This document shows, in pieces, positions 43,235 to 52,447 of a stretch of 64,000 nucleotides of DNA. The position numbers and the translations under genes are program-made. This DNA is from Marinobacter sp. F4206 (GTDB taxonomy: Bacteria; Pseudomonadota; Gammaproteobacteria; Pseudomonadales; Oleiphilaceae). Within the stretch, counting starts at the first letter, position 1. Every line of letters starts with the position of its first letter. The stretch covers positions 310,001 to 374,000 of the forward strand of contig NZ_JAHXKI010000003.1 in assembly GCF_019392195.1 (NCBI RefSeq), read 5' to 3'. The notes below the pieces were generated by a model. It worked only from the letters and a program-made list of their open reading frames with translations. It was not told the origin of the DNA and made no database searches.

Positions 43235-43852
43235 TTATTGTTGGGTACTGCTTCTGGAACCGTCCAGCAGAAGGGTGAGGACCCCTTCTGCCAATTGCGG
43301 TTCCGCCTCGGCCACCGGTAAATGGCCATCAATGGTGAGTTGGGACAGCCCATGGACCAGCGACCAGGCCGCAGCCGTCATCAGTGCCAGCGGCACAGGT
43401 TTCAGGTAACCGACTCGCTGAGCCCGGGCGATGGTGTCTTCCAGTACCTGGAACGCACCTTTGCCGGCTGCGTCCAGGCGAGGATGAGTGCCCCGGGGCA
43501 ACACCCGCCCGCCAAACATCAGCCGATACAGGTTGGGTTCGTCCTGGGCAAAAGATACGTACACCAGGCCAATATCAATCAGTGCCTGCCGCGGATTGGA
43601 TGAGCCTACCGTCAGCAATCGCTCACGTAACACCTTAAAACCGCTGACTGCGAGTTCGGCGAGCAGGCTTTCGCGATCAACGAAATGACGGTACAACGCC
43701 GGGGGGCTGACCCCGATTTCCTTGGCCAGTGCCCGTAAGCTGATGGCCGCGTCGCCATGTTCGCGCACAATTTCGAGGGCCAGACGATGCGCCTGCTGCG
43801 GTAGGTCGCCGTGATGGTAGGGGGCTTGCCGGGTGGTAACAGGTTGAGCCAT
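43235..43852 (-). CDS. TetR-family transcriptional regulator
   Basis: A 205-residue repressor-type protein. The helix-turn-helix at about residues 20-65 reads ISLRALAKEIGVSPPALYRHFVDRESLLAELA; the C-terminal ligand domain has PNLYRLMFGGRVLP, as in the WHG/TetR_C_13 type. The ATG at 43852 is chosen over an upstream frame start at 43912 that would cross the probable operator. It is co-transcribed with the oxidoreductase. Confidence 0.85.
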   Translation of the reverse strand: MAQPVTTRQAPYHHGDLPQQAHRLALEIVREHGDAAISLRALAKEIGVSPPALYRHFVDRESLLAELAVSGFKVLRERLLTVGSSNPRQALIDIGLVYVSFAQDEPNLYRLMFGGRVLPRGTHPRLDAAGKGAFQVLEDTIARAQRVGYLKPVPLALMTAAAWSLVHGLSQLTIDGHLPVAEAEPQLAEGVLTLLLDGSRSSTQQ

Positions 43853-43855
43853 CAA

Positions 43856-43888
43856 GTTAACGCCGGTAACAATGTTAACGACGATAAC
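43856..43888. promoter_or_regulatory. Tandem GTTAACG-type repeats, candidate TetR operator
   Basis: GTTAACGCCGGTAAC (43856-43870) and GTTAACGACGATAAC (43874-43888) match the pattern GTTAACGNCGRTAAC with an 18-bp period, immediately before the TetR gene start. Autoregulation is the likely use. Confidence 0.5.
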
Positions 43889-43958
43889 ATCACGTTGAAC
43901 AAACGCCGTCAACGCTTTTTTAGCGGATGTTCAGGCTGGCTTCGGTGGTTCACGCCGA

Positions 43959-45152
43959 TCAGGAAGAAATCCCGAAAATTGCGATGATAACCATCGCCAG
44001 GCCGACCGCAAGGATGCCTGCGAATTTGGGCCACTCTTTATGGCGGCCGGCCAGGAGTAGCGCGATGAGGCACTGGAGCGCGAAGAAAACCGCGAAAACG
44101 CGGGATGCAGCAGCGACAGCCGAAAGCACGTCGGTAACCAGAACCACTGCGATCGCCCCGGCAGCGAGCAGCGGGAAGGTAACTCGTAGAGGTAGCCGGT
44201 TACCGGAGATCTCCTCCAAGACATGAGAACGGGAGGATATCGCATTCACCGAGGCGGAGGCCTGGCTTCCAATCGCCAGGGCCAGAACCAGCCAGGGGAG
44301 TACCGGGCTTGCCACTTCTGCAATCTGGAGGACCGCCGCCTCCGTTGGCTCAGGGCGGACCTCCGCAAACAGGAGGAGCGTCGATAACGGGAAGAGAACG
44401 AAAACAACAGAGGCGATAATCTGTGCCTTCCGCATGGTGCTGATACGCAGTTCGGCACTGTATTCCGAGGAGAGATAGCGAGAGGCTTCAAACCCCTGGA
44501 CGAGCGCGAAGAAACCGAGGATCTGGCGTCCGCCTTCGATGGTTAGTTCTGGCCGGTAATCGGGTAACGACCAGTTTCCCGCCAAGGCTACTTCGAGGTT
44601 GTACGCCAGGAATGCGACGATGATCGCGCCGACGGCGGCGAGGTTGAAAGCCGTGGTCCGCTGGCCCATCTGGTTAAGCTTGCCCAGGCCATGAAAAAAG
44701 CCGATGCCGCCAAGGGCCAAAAGCGAAACAACAGCGATGATCGTCGGAAACGCAGCAACGCCGGCGAAAGGGAACGGGTAGATAATGGCCGCACCCATCA
44801 GCTGCAGGTAGTAAGCGACGTTTACAACGCTCGCTAGCACCAGCGCCCACTGGGCAATGTGTTCAATGTTATGCAGGAGGCCCTTCTGGCCGGAAACTGG
44901 CTCGAACCGGCGAATGTTGTAGCGGATCACCCAGCCCATCGCGAAGCCGAGCGCGCAGAGTCCCGCCATGGCCAGGCCTGAGGCGAGCCCGGTTATATGC
45001 ACGATAATCGGGGTCATAGCAACGAACCCGATATCCATGATGTTGGCGAGCGGGACCACTCCGGCCTGGTAAGCCTCGGAATTTTGCACGCGTTTCGAGT
45101 AAAGCCGCCAGCACAGGATAACGAGGGTGACGATCGCCAGTAGAGTGACCAT
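43959..45152 (-). CDS. Multi-pass inner-membrane protein, transporter-like
   Basis: About 397 residues with ten or eleven membrane helices. Segments such as NIMDIGFVAMTPIIVHITGLASGLAMAG near the N-terminus and SPVLPWLVLALAIGSQASASVNAISSRSHVLEE near residue 300 suggest a LeuT-fold (APC-type) secondary transporter, but I cannot place it in a named family. The ATG at 45152 is the first good start; the longer frame to 45320 has an unlikely N-terminus. It is divergent from the adenine deaminase gene, so a purine or related solute is a weak guess. Confidence 0.6.
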   Translation of the reverse strand: MVTLLAIVTLVILCWRLYSKRVQNSEAYQAGVVPLANIMDIGFVAMTPIIVHITGLASGLAMAGLCALGFAMGWVIRYNIRRFEPVSGQKGLLHNIEHIAQWALVLASVVNVAYYLQLMGAAIIYPFPFAGVAAFPTIIAVVSLLALGGIGFFHGLGKLNQMGQRTTAFNLAAVGAIIVAFLAYNLEVALAGNWSLPDYRPELTIEGGRQILGFFALVQGFEASRYLSSEYSAELRISTMRKAQIIASVVFVLFPLSTLLLFAEVRPEPTEAAVLQIAEVASPVLPWLVLALAIGSQASASVNAISSRSHVLEEISGNRLPLRVTFPLLAAGAIAVVLVTDVLSAVAAASRVFAVFFALQCLIALLLAGRHKEWPKFAGILAVGLAMVIIAIFGISS

Positions 45153-45272
45153 AGGAGTGAATCGGCTCTTCCATTGAAGCTCAACATTGAACGCCGGTCC
45201 TGGCACTTCGAGCCGGCCCCGATGACGTGACGACCTCCTGCGCAATTTAAAACATAGCAGAGCCGTGCGTGA

Positions 45273-46355
<1,083 letters not shown>

Positions 46356-46412
46356 ATTGCATTCACGGTAAGCCTGACCGGCGGCGGGTGATCGATATAT
46401 GATGGCACCTGA

Positions 46413-46700
46413 ATGACTTTACGGGTGCTGTTCTTGCTGTCAATGTTTCGAAACCGGCCTCTCGTTCCCATCGCAATCAGTGCCTTGATGGTGCTGGTCT
46501 GGCTGTTGCCTGTTGGTCAGTGGCTTCAATACCACCGCGCGCTTCTCGGGCAGGGGCAATTGTGGCGGCTGTTGACTGCCAACCTGACTCACATTGACGG
46601 CTCCCACCTGCTGTTTAATCTGGCCGGGCTGTGGCTGATGGCCTGGTGGTTCGGCAGTGCGCTGTCTCAACTCAAGTGGCTGGGGGTGCCGCCCAGCTAG
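46413..46700 (+). pseudogene. Truncated rhomboid/rhombosortase gene
   Basis: The 95-residue frame matches the N-terminal half of a rhombosortase-type rhomboid: a membrane helix (about 20-35), the LLGQGQLWRLLTANLTHIDGSHLLFNLAGLWLM segment with conserved HxxxN, then an abrupt end at 46700. The catalytic Ser (GxSG) and His helices are missing. Its 3' end overlaps the end of the convergent 658-residue gene by 29 bp, so the downstream half was probably lost at this junction. Confidence 0.65.
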
Positions 46701-48648
46701 TGTGGCCGAGTTCCATGACCCGGGCGACCTCCTCATCCGGTACTTCATTCACGTCACCGAGTTCCAGCGTGTCGTAATGGAACGCGTACAGTCGCGAGGC
46801 AAACTCGGCAATGGGTAAGGAGGCTTCCCCCCGGAATTCGCCGTGGTCGCGGGTGGAACAGGTAATGCCCTGACCCCAGTCCTGGCCACTGTCATTGTTG
46901 GGATTAAAAAAGTAGACCCGCGTCTCGTTTTCGGGGCTGAGCCCGACCCTGAGGATGTTGATGGCATGGCGGCCGACAAAACGGGCGGCGCTGTCGGTGA
47001 CGGCGATGCCAGCGGGCTGAGCATGTATGACGGGCATCTGGCCATTGTAGAACGGGTGGTAGCTGGCGTAAAAATGGCGAACGAAGCCGTCGTAGTCGTG
47101 CACCTCTCCGGTATGAATGTCGGCCACCACCCGAAAGCCGTGGCTGACCCACCACCCGTAAAATTCCGGATTTATCCAGCGGTGGGCGTCATCATCCCGG
47201 CCTTGGCAGCGCCGCCACATCTCACCATAGATCCGGTCCAGGTGCGGAATCAGAATCAGTGATACCGGATCCACATCCACCGGTGCCTCCTTGACCAATC
47301 CCGGTTCCAGATTCCTGGACGAGACTTCTGCACCCTCGAAGCGCCCCAGAACCTCGTTATCCCGGGCGGCCCAGGCCAGAACCTGAAGCAAGTAGTCGGC
47401 CTCGTTCGCAGCCCACATCGACAGACCAATGGCCGACTGACAGCTGGGGTTATTGCCCTGGCCGACACCCAGCGGCTGGCCCAGGAGGTTGAGAACGCCA
47501 GCCAGCAGGAACACCTTGGCCGGCTGGGCATTTCCAAACGTGCTTTCGAGCGCCGATGTCGTCTCTTCCGACAGCTCAAGTTTGATATGACGCCACAGTG
47601 CCTGTGCAACCGACGGAGTGAACAGCGAACCCCGCTCCAGCATCATGGTAAGCCCGAAAACGGCCTGGCAGCTTTCCGGGTAGATGGCCTCGTCGATCAG
47701 GGCGTGGACCAGCTCGGTATAGCAGTAAAGGTCGTCCAATCCCGTCATGGTGAGCCCAAGCGTGGTTGGGATCAGGTCGTCCTTGCCAGTTTTGCGCAGG
47801 AATCTCAGCATAACCGCGTGGTAGGGCGAGGCAAGACCGGTGTCATGCATGCTCCGGGCGAAATGAGTCGCCTCGGAGTTGAGGCCGGCATCGTCCATCT
47901 GAGCCAGCCGTTGGCCATACAGTTCCAAGCCCGGGTCTTCGATGCTGCCTGGGGTGGGCGCGAACAATGAGTGCACAAGGCGGGTGGCGTCGGCGTTGTC
48001 TATGGTTATCGTTTCCGGGTCATAGAGGCACTTTGCAATCTGGCCAATCATCTCGCGGATGCTGTCTACCTGGACCGGCCCCTGATCCAGTAATCGCCAG
48101 ACTTCTGCAACGAGGCTGTCGAGCAGACTTTCGTAACCCAGATGAGAAATCAGGTACTGGTACAGCTGGTGTACGATGACACCGAGTTGCTTGGGGCGTT
48201 CCCGGTCTGCTTCCGTCAGTTGACCGGACAGCAAGTCCAGGTTCAGCGCCATCACCTGGGTCAGGAAGTGCCTGGCCTGTTCCGAAGAGATGCCCGGATG
48301 GAAGTAATCCCCGCGAGTGACCGCAAGCATCCGGAGCTCGCTGATGGCTTCAACCACCGTTGTCACGGCGCCCGCTTCGCGCAGCGAGCGCTTCGCCAGT
48401 GCCGGCTGCAGAATCGCCGGCTTTGACCAATCACTCGTGCCGAATATGCCGGCGGATTCCAGCCCGCGAACTCGTCTGTACAAGGCGTCAAATCCACCCG
48501 GCAGTGTCATCAGCATCCGGGTCCGCTCAAGCAGGGCGAGGCTGGATGACTGGGGATCTGAGCGACGGGCGCGGGCGAAATCGGCCAGCGCCGCATCAAA
48601 CTGCATCACGGCTGGCCCAAGTTCAGGGTCGGCGTATTGGTGCTCCAT
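46672..48648 (-). CDS. Large protein of unknown function
   Basis: A 658-residue soluble protein without signal peptide or membrane helix. The N-terminal two thirds look mainly helical; the last 200 residues contain many aromatic residues (EFYGWWVSHGFRVVADIHTGE, VRHFYASYHPFYNGQMPV) and a VYFFNPNNDSGQDWGQG stretch, suggesting a separate beta-rich domain. No catalytic motif is recognisable. Codon use matches the neighbours. A ribosome site AGGGAGTAAAAGCT precedes the ATG. Single gene. Confidence 0.7.
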   Translation of the reverse strand: MEHQYADPELGPAVMQFDAALADFARARRSDPQSSSLALLERTRMLMTLPGGFDALYRRVRGLESAGIFGTSDWSKPAILQPALAKRSLREAGAVTTVVEAISELRMLAVTRGDYFHPGISSEQARHFLTQVMALNLDLLSGQLTEADRERPKQLGVIVHQLYQYLISHLGYESLLDSLVAEVWRLLDQGPVQVDSIREMIGQIAKCLYDPETITIDNADATRLVHSLFAPTPGSIEDPGLELYGQRLAQMDDAGLNSEATHFARSMHDTGLASPYHAVMLRFLRKTGKDDLIPTTLGLTMTGLDDLYCYTELVHALIDEAIYPESCQAVFGLTMMLERGSLFTPSVAQALWRHIKLELSEETTSALESTFGNAQPAKVFLLAGVLNLLGQPLGVGQGNNPSCQSAIGLSMWAANEADYLLQVLAWAARDNEVLGRFEGAEVSSRNLEPGLVKEAPVDVDPVSLILIPHLDRIYGEMWRRCQGRDDDAHRWINPEFYGWWVSHGFRVVADIHTGEVHDYDGFVRHFYASYHPFYNGQMPVIHAQPAGIAVTDSAARFVGRHAINILRVGLSPENETRVYFFNPNNDSGQDWGQGITCSTRDHGEFRGEASLPIAEFASRLYAFHYDTLELGDVNEVPDEEVARVMELGHTSWAAPPAT

Positions 48649-48738
48649 AGCTTTTACTCCCTGTTTGCCCCGAATGGTCCGGCTCTTGATTCGACCTTCG
48701 TTTTGACTGTAGCCCTCTTGGCCCTTTGTGGCTAGGTG

Positions 48739-48885
48739 TTACCCGTCTTCACCAAAATGCCGAATAAAGGCTTCGGACTCCGCGATTGACTGCTCCATAT
48801 TGCGGATCAGCCCATCCACGTCCTGGCGGATACCCGCCAGCTCGTTCTCCAGCGAGCGATCGCCTGGGCGGACAGGGTTGGGCAT
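48739..48885 (-). CDS. Possible small protein
   Basis: A 48-residue frame from an ATG at 48885: MPNPVRPGDRSLENELAG and a helical, acidic remainder ending AFIRHFGEDG. The same frame stays open upstream through the terminator at 49011-49038 but offers no start codon there. No clear ribosome site. It lies between the large unknown gene and the terminator; the rest of the 48649-49066 stretch shows nothing else. Confidence 0.3.
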   Translation of the reverse strand: MPNPVRPGDRSLENELAGIRQDVDGLIRNMEQSIAESEAFIRHFGEDG

Positions 48886-49010
48886 GAAGTAGACTTCGGT
48901 AGCGGTGGGTGTGGCTCCTTCGGGGTTGTCCTGGGATTGCTGGCCCCGTTGGCCATCTGGCGGCGGTTGCGTCGGAAGGCCTGATTGGTGCCCGACTCGT
49001 AACGCAAAGC

Positions 49011-49038
49011 AAAAACCCCGGCCTGGACCGGGGTTTTT
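49011..49038. terminator. Bidirectional rho-independent terminator
   Basis: AAAAACCCCGG and CCGGGGTTTTT form a perfect hairpin with a short CCTGGA loop. T tracts are on both strands. It ends the TTHB210-like gene and may also act on plus-strand transcripts. Confidence 0.85.
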
Positions 49039-49066
49039 CTTTCAATCGTCGTTAGTGCTCTTTGCT

Positions 49067-49849
49067 TCACTCATACCTCTGCAAATCCCGGATCGCGATC
49101 CGGTACTCGTCTTTGCCGGCGTCAAAACCGATCTCGTAAGTCCCCGGATACCAGCCCGGATAGCTGTAGCGCTGGGGCTTTTTCACGGGAGTGGTCATCT
49201 CCGGCAGTGACTGGAGGTAAGCCAGGGATACCATCGGTTCCACAAACATCAACTCACCCTTGTAGTAACCGTAAATGAAATTGTGGCTGAAGACTTCCCC
49301 CTGGAATTCGGCACCGGCCGGATCCAGGCCGTGCATCCCCATTCTCTCGACAGCGGCATCAGGCGGGATCACGTAGCCCTCGGGCACGAGTTGAGGGTCC
49401 GGTGCGGCCATCGCCACTTCCCGGCCCTCGCCGTGGAACGTGATCGCCTCCTGCTCGTCCGTTCCGATCAGGTAAAAATGCACATCAAAATGGGGCAGGT
49501 CGTAAACACCTTCGGGAAGGTGCCCGGCCGGATTCCAGTCGAGAACGACATGGTCGTATCCGGTCGCCGGGGCGCTATCCGGCATGGGTAATGAGAACTC
49601 CCAGACCTCTTGCTCGGCGCTGGCTTCCGGCAGCCCTTCCAGAGCGTCCCTGGTCATTAGCACCGATACGGATTCAGGCTCATTCTCGGCGTTTAGCGCC
49701 AAAACCACGCGCGCGGAGCCGTTTCCGACCGCCACGGGTTCCCCCGTAAACACCTGGGGGTCGGCGGCGATCGCTGCGCCCGAAAGAACCAGCAGTGCCG
49801 ACAAACCGATGGAGCGGGCAGGGCGGAACGGAAAAAGGGCAGGTTTCAT
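49067..49849 (-). CDS. Exported TTHB210-like (DUF5602-type) protein
   Basis: A 260-residue protein with a signal peptide (about residues 1-29, cleavage after AAIAA). The mature part has the segments FDVHFYLIGTDEQEAIT, PEGYVIPPDAAVERMGMHGLDPAG and FQGEVFSHNFIYGYYKGELMFVEPMV, a pattern I recognise from TTHB210-like/DUF5602 periplasmic proteins of unknown function. The ATG at 49849 follows GGAGAGATGCC. It is followed by a bidirectional terminator. Confidence 0.7.
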   Translation of the reverse strand: MKPALFPFRPARSIGLSALLVLSGAAIAADPQVFTGEPVAVGNGSARVVLALNAENEPESVSVLMTRDALEGLPEASAEQEVWEFSLPMPDSAPATGYDHVVLDWNPAGHLPEGVYDLPHFDVHFYLIGTDEQEAITFHGEGREVAMAAPDPQLVPEGYVIPPDAAVERMGMHGLDPAGAEFQGEVFSHNFIYGYYKGELMFVEPMVSLAYLQSLPEMTTPVKKPQRYSYPGWYPGTYEIGFDAGKDEYRIAIRDLQRYE

Positions 49850-50157
49850 GGCATCTCTCCTCAATAATGGTTGCCGTTCGCACACATCGACGGCCGGCAT
49901 GGTTCGGGAACCATCGCCCATCGGGCTAACGCAAAGGAGATCACAAGTGGCAGGCGGGGCTGACAGCAGGGAACACGCATCCTGTCGGCACGCTTGGTCT
50001 CACCACCACCAGAATGGGATTTGGCTGGATTTGATTAATATATCACCAGAATCTGAAGCGGGTAGAGCATTTTTATAGCTCTTAACCTGTCAGGCACTCA
50101 GCCATCCACCCCCATTAGATAGTTACCCTCATTTCTCATGCGATTTTGGGGAGTTCT

Positions 50158-50178
50158 GCGAACGCGTCCGTATGACTC
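50158..50178. repeat. Copy of the 21-bp element also found near the cassette array
   Basis: Shares 18 of 21 bases with the copy at 21640-21660, and the similarity carries on into GGGTTACC against CGGTTAAC. It lies in the 543-bp gene-free region 49850-50392, which otherwise contains only a hairpin near its end. Confidence 0.5.
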
Positions 50179-50329
50179 TTGGGTTACCAGCGGGCTGCGG
50201 GGCTGTGGCCCGGCACCAAGCCTTCGGGTTTTTACTCTCAGGAGCGGCCCTATTCCATAACGGATGTGGGGCTGGAACACCCTGATTACCTTGAAAACAC
50301 TGGCCATGCCCCCACTGAGAGGGTAGTTC

Positions 50330-50361
50330 GATGCCTCTGCCTGAGGGCCAGGCATCATTCT
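50330..50361 (+). terminator. Hairpin with T tract upstream of lemA
   Basis: GATGCCT at 50330-50336 pairs with AGGCATC at 50350-50356, with a T-rich ATTCTTTTT after it, 30 bp before the lemA start. It could end an upstream RNA or act as a leader attenuator. Confidence 0.45.
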
Positions 50362-50392
50362 TTTTCATGTATTCACCACCGGGAAAAGCACT

Positions 50393-51010
50393 ATGGGAAT
50401 CGTTTATAAACCCTTTCAACAATGGACTGTCTGGAAGCTGGCACCGCTGATGGCACTGGTTCTGTTACTGACTGGCTGTGGGATCAACAACATTCCCACT
50501 TACGATGAGAAGGTCACCTCTGCCTGGTCCCAGGTGGAAAACCAGTACCAGCGCCGGGCCGATCTGATTCCCAACCTGGTGGAAACCGTCAAGGGCTTCG
50601 CGGCCCAGGAGCAGGAAACCCTGACCGCGGTGATTGAGGCGCGCTCCAAGGCCACCTCCATTCAGGTGGACGAAAGCATTCTCGACAACCCCAAGAAGCT
50701 ACAGCAGTTCCAGCAGGCCCAGGGTGAGCTTAGCAGTGCCCTGAGCCGGCTGATGGCGGTGTCGGAACGGTATCCGGATCTGAAGTCGAATCAGAACTTC
50801 CTGGCCTTGCAGTCTCAGCTGGAAGGCACGGAAAACCGTATTGCCGTCGCGCGCCGGGATTTCATTCAGGCAGTGGAGCGCTACAACACCGAACTGCGTA
50901 CCTTCCCGGGCAAGATCTGGCACACCCTTCTTTACAGCGATCTGGAGCCCCGCGCCAACTTTGAAGCCACCACGGAAAATGCGGACGAAGCGCCCGCGGT
51001 GGAATTCTGA
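50393..51010 (+). CDS. lemA: LemA-family lipoprotein-like membrane protein
   Basis: A 205-residue LemA protein. The N-terminal hydrophobic segment (about 16-30) ends LLLTGCGINNIP, which fits a lipobox, unusual for a family usually held by a plain helix. The body is a helical bundle: YDEKVTSAWSQVENQYQRRADLIPNLVETVKGFAAQEQETLTAV and ENRIAVARRDFIQAVERYN. It is coupled to the two TPM-domain genes downstream, a common arrangement. Function unclear. Confidence 0.92.
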   Translation: MGIVYKPFQQWTVWKLAPLMALVLLLTGCGINNIPTYDEKVTSAWSQVENQYQRRADLIPNLVETVKGFAAQEQETLTAVIEARSKATSIQVDESILDNPKKLQQFQQAQGELSSALSRLMAVSERYPDLKSNQNFLALQSQLEGTENRIAVARRDFIQAVERYNTELRTFPGKIWHTLLYSDLEPRANFEATTENADEAPAVEF

Positions 51011-51768
51011 TGGCTGCCCAGCTCCACAAGAGCCTGCTGTTGGTGTTGCTGGTTTTGCTGCCGGCCACCGTCTGGGCCCAGTCCACGCCGGAATTTCCCG
51101 AGCTGACTGGCCGGGTGGTGGACCGCGCGGAGATGCTGTCTCCTGAGGTGGAGTCGCGCCTGAGCCAGATGCTCCAAGCCCACGAGCAGGCCAGCACCGA
51201 ACAGGTGGTGGTGGTGACCTTGCCGGACCTTCAGGGGTTTCCGATTGAGGATTTCGGATACCAGCTGGGCAGGCACTGGGGTATCGGTCAGGAAGGCGAG
51301 GACAACGGCGCCCTGCTGATCGTGGCGAAGGAAGACCGCAAAATCCGCATTGAGGTGGGCTACGGCCTTGAAGGCCGGCTGACGGATGCTGACTCCTCCG
51401 TGATCATCAATCGCATTATTACCCCGGCGTTCCGTCAGGGGGATTTTCAGGCCGGTATCTTTAACGGCGCCGCAGCCATGATACAGGTGCTCGGTGGCGA
51501 GCCCATGGCCGTTGCCCAGGGCCAGCAGACCGGTGCCGTCCAGGAAAAGCCCAAAGCCGGCATGGTGGCGCTGTTCTTCTTCATCTTGATGGCCGTGATT
51601 TTCTTTATCGGCAGTCGCGGTGGCCGTGGTGGGCGCGGTGGCGCAGCCCTGTTAGGTGGTGTTCTGCTGGGTGGTGCCATGGGCGGCCGGGGCGGCGGCT
51701 TCGGGGGGGGTGGCTTTGGCGGCGGTGGAGGCGGCTTCGGCGGCGGCGGTGCCTCCGGTGGCTGGTAG
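51010..51768 (+). CDS. TPM-domain protein, YgcG-like
   Basis: A 252-residue protein with a signal peptide (residues 1-21, cleavage near VWAQS), a TPM domain (about 25-160; FPELTGRVVDRAEMLSPEVESRLSQML and RKIRIEVGYGLEGRLTD), one membrane helix (about 178-196) and a Gly/Phe-rich C-terminal tail of GGGFGG type. Its start shares the last base of the lemA stop (TGATG). Likely in the inner membrane with the TPM domain outside. Confidence 0.9.
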   Translation: MAAQLHKSLLLVLLVLLPATVWAQSTPEFPELTGRVVDRAEMLSPEVESRLSQMLQAHEQASTEQVVVVTLPDLQGFPIEDFGYQLGRHWGIGQEGEDNGALLIVAKEDRKIRIEVGYGLEGRLTDADSSVIINRIITPAFRQGDFQAGIFNGAAAMIQVLGGEPMAVAQGQQTGAVQEKPKAGMVALFFFILMAVIFFIGSRGGRGGRGGAALLGGVLLGGAMGGRGGGFGGGGFGGGGGGFGGGGASGGW

Positions 51769-51828
51769 CTCCGCACCGATAGCCGAGCGCGCTGAGTCCC
51801 TTCACCCGACAATGAGAATGAAAGAATC

Positions 51829-52446
51829 ATGACACTATTAAGCAAAAGCGATCAGGAAGCCGTTACCGCCGCCATCAACGAGGTGGAGCGGGAAACCGAC
51901 GCCGAACTGGTCACCGTACTGACGGCCCAGTCCGATAACTATAGCTATATTCCACTGCTCTGGGCCGGCATCCTGGCGTTGCTGGTGCCGGGCATTGCCA
52001 ATTACTTCGGCAACTGGTTCGGTGCCGACATGCTGATGCTGGTGCAGTGGGGCGCGTTCATCCTGCTCAGCCTGCTGTTCCGCGCACCCGGCATCAACAC
52101 CCGCCTGATTCCCCGGCAGGTGCGTTACTGGCGGGCGTCCAACCTCGCGCGGCGGCAGTTCCTGGAGCAGAACCTGCACCATACCGAAGGCTCCACCGGC
52201 ATGCTGATCTTCGTCTCGGAAGCGGAACGCTACGTGGAGATTCTGGTGGATCAGGGCATTGCCGATGTGCTGGACAACTCGGTGTGGGAAGGCATCGTCG
52301 CGGACTTCACCGCAAAGGTGCATCAGGGCCAGACCCGGCAGGGGTTTCTTGACTGCATTGCCGCCTGTGGCAAATTGTTGAAAGAGCATGTGCCCGCCAC
52401 CCACGAGCGTAATGAACTGCCCGATCATCTGGTGATTCTGTCCTGA
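51829..52446 (+). CDS. TPM-domain membrane protein
   Basis: A 205-residue protein with two membrane helices (about 42-60 and 68-86) and a TPM domain split around them: EVERETDAELVTVLTAQSDNY before and LIFVSEAERYVEILVDQGIADVL after. It follows the YgcG-like gene by 60 bp in the same operon and probably works with it and LemA. Its stop is two bases from the stop of the convergent DUF3604 gene. Confidence 0.88.
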   Translation: MTLLSKSDQEAVTAAINEVERETDAELVTVLTAQSDNYSYIPLLWAGILALLVPGIANYFGNWFGADMLMLVQWGAFILLSLLFRAPGINTRLIPRQVRYWRASNLARRQFLEQNLHHTEGSTGMLIFVSEAERYVEILVDQGIADVLDNSVWEGIVADFTAKVHQGQTRQGFLDCIAACGKLLKEHVPATHERNELPDHLVILS

Positions 52447-52447
52447 T

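Noticed and set aside
50129..50422. Overlapping short minus-strand frames upstream of lemA
   Set aside because: They overlap a hairpin and the lemA start, share no family features, and use no plausible ribosome site.
51690..51760. Simple GGCGGC-type repeat that could be taken for a DNA repeat element
   Set aside because: It is low-complexity coding sequence for the Gly/Phe tail, not a mobile or regulatory repeat.
51447..51845. Proline-rich minus-strand frame with PPPPKPP repeats
   Set aside because: It is the antisense of the Gly-rich tail of the YgcG-like protein.
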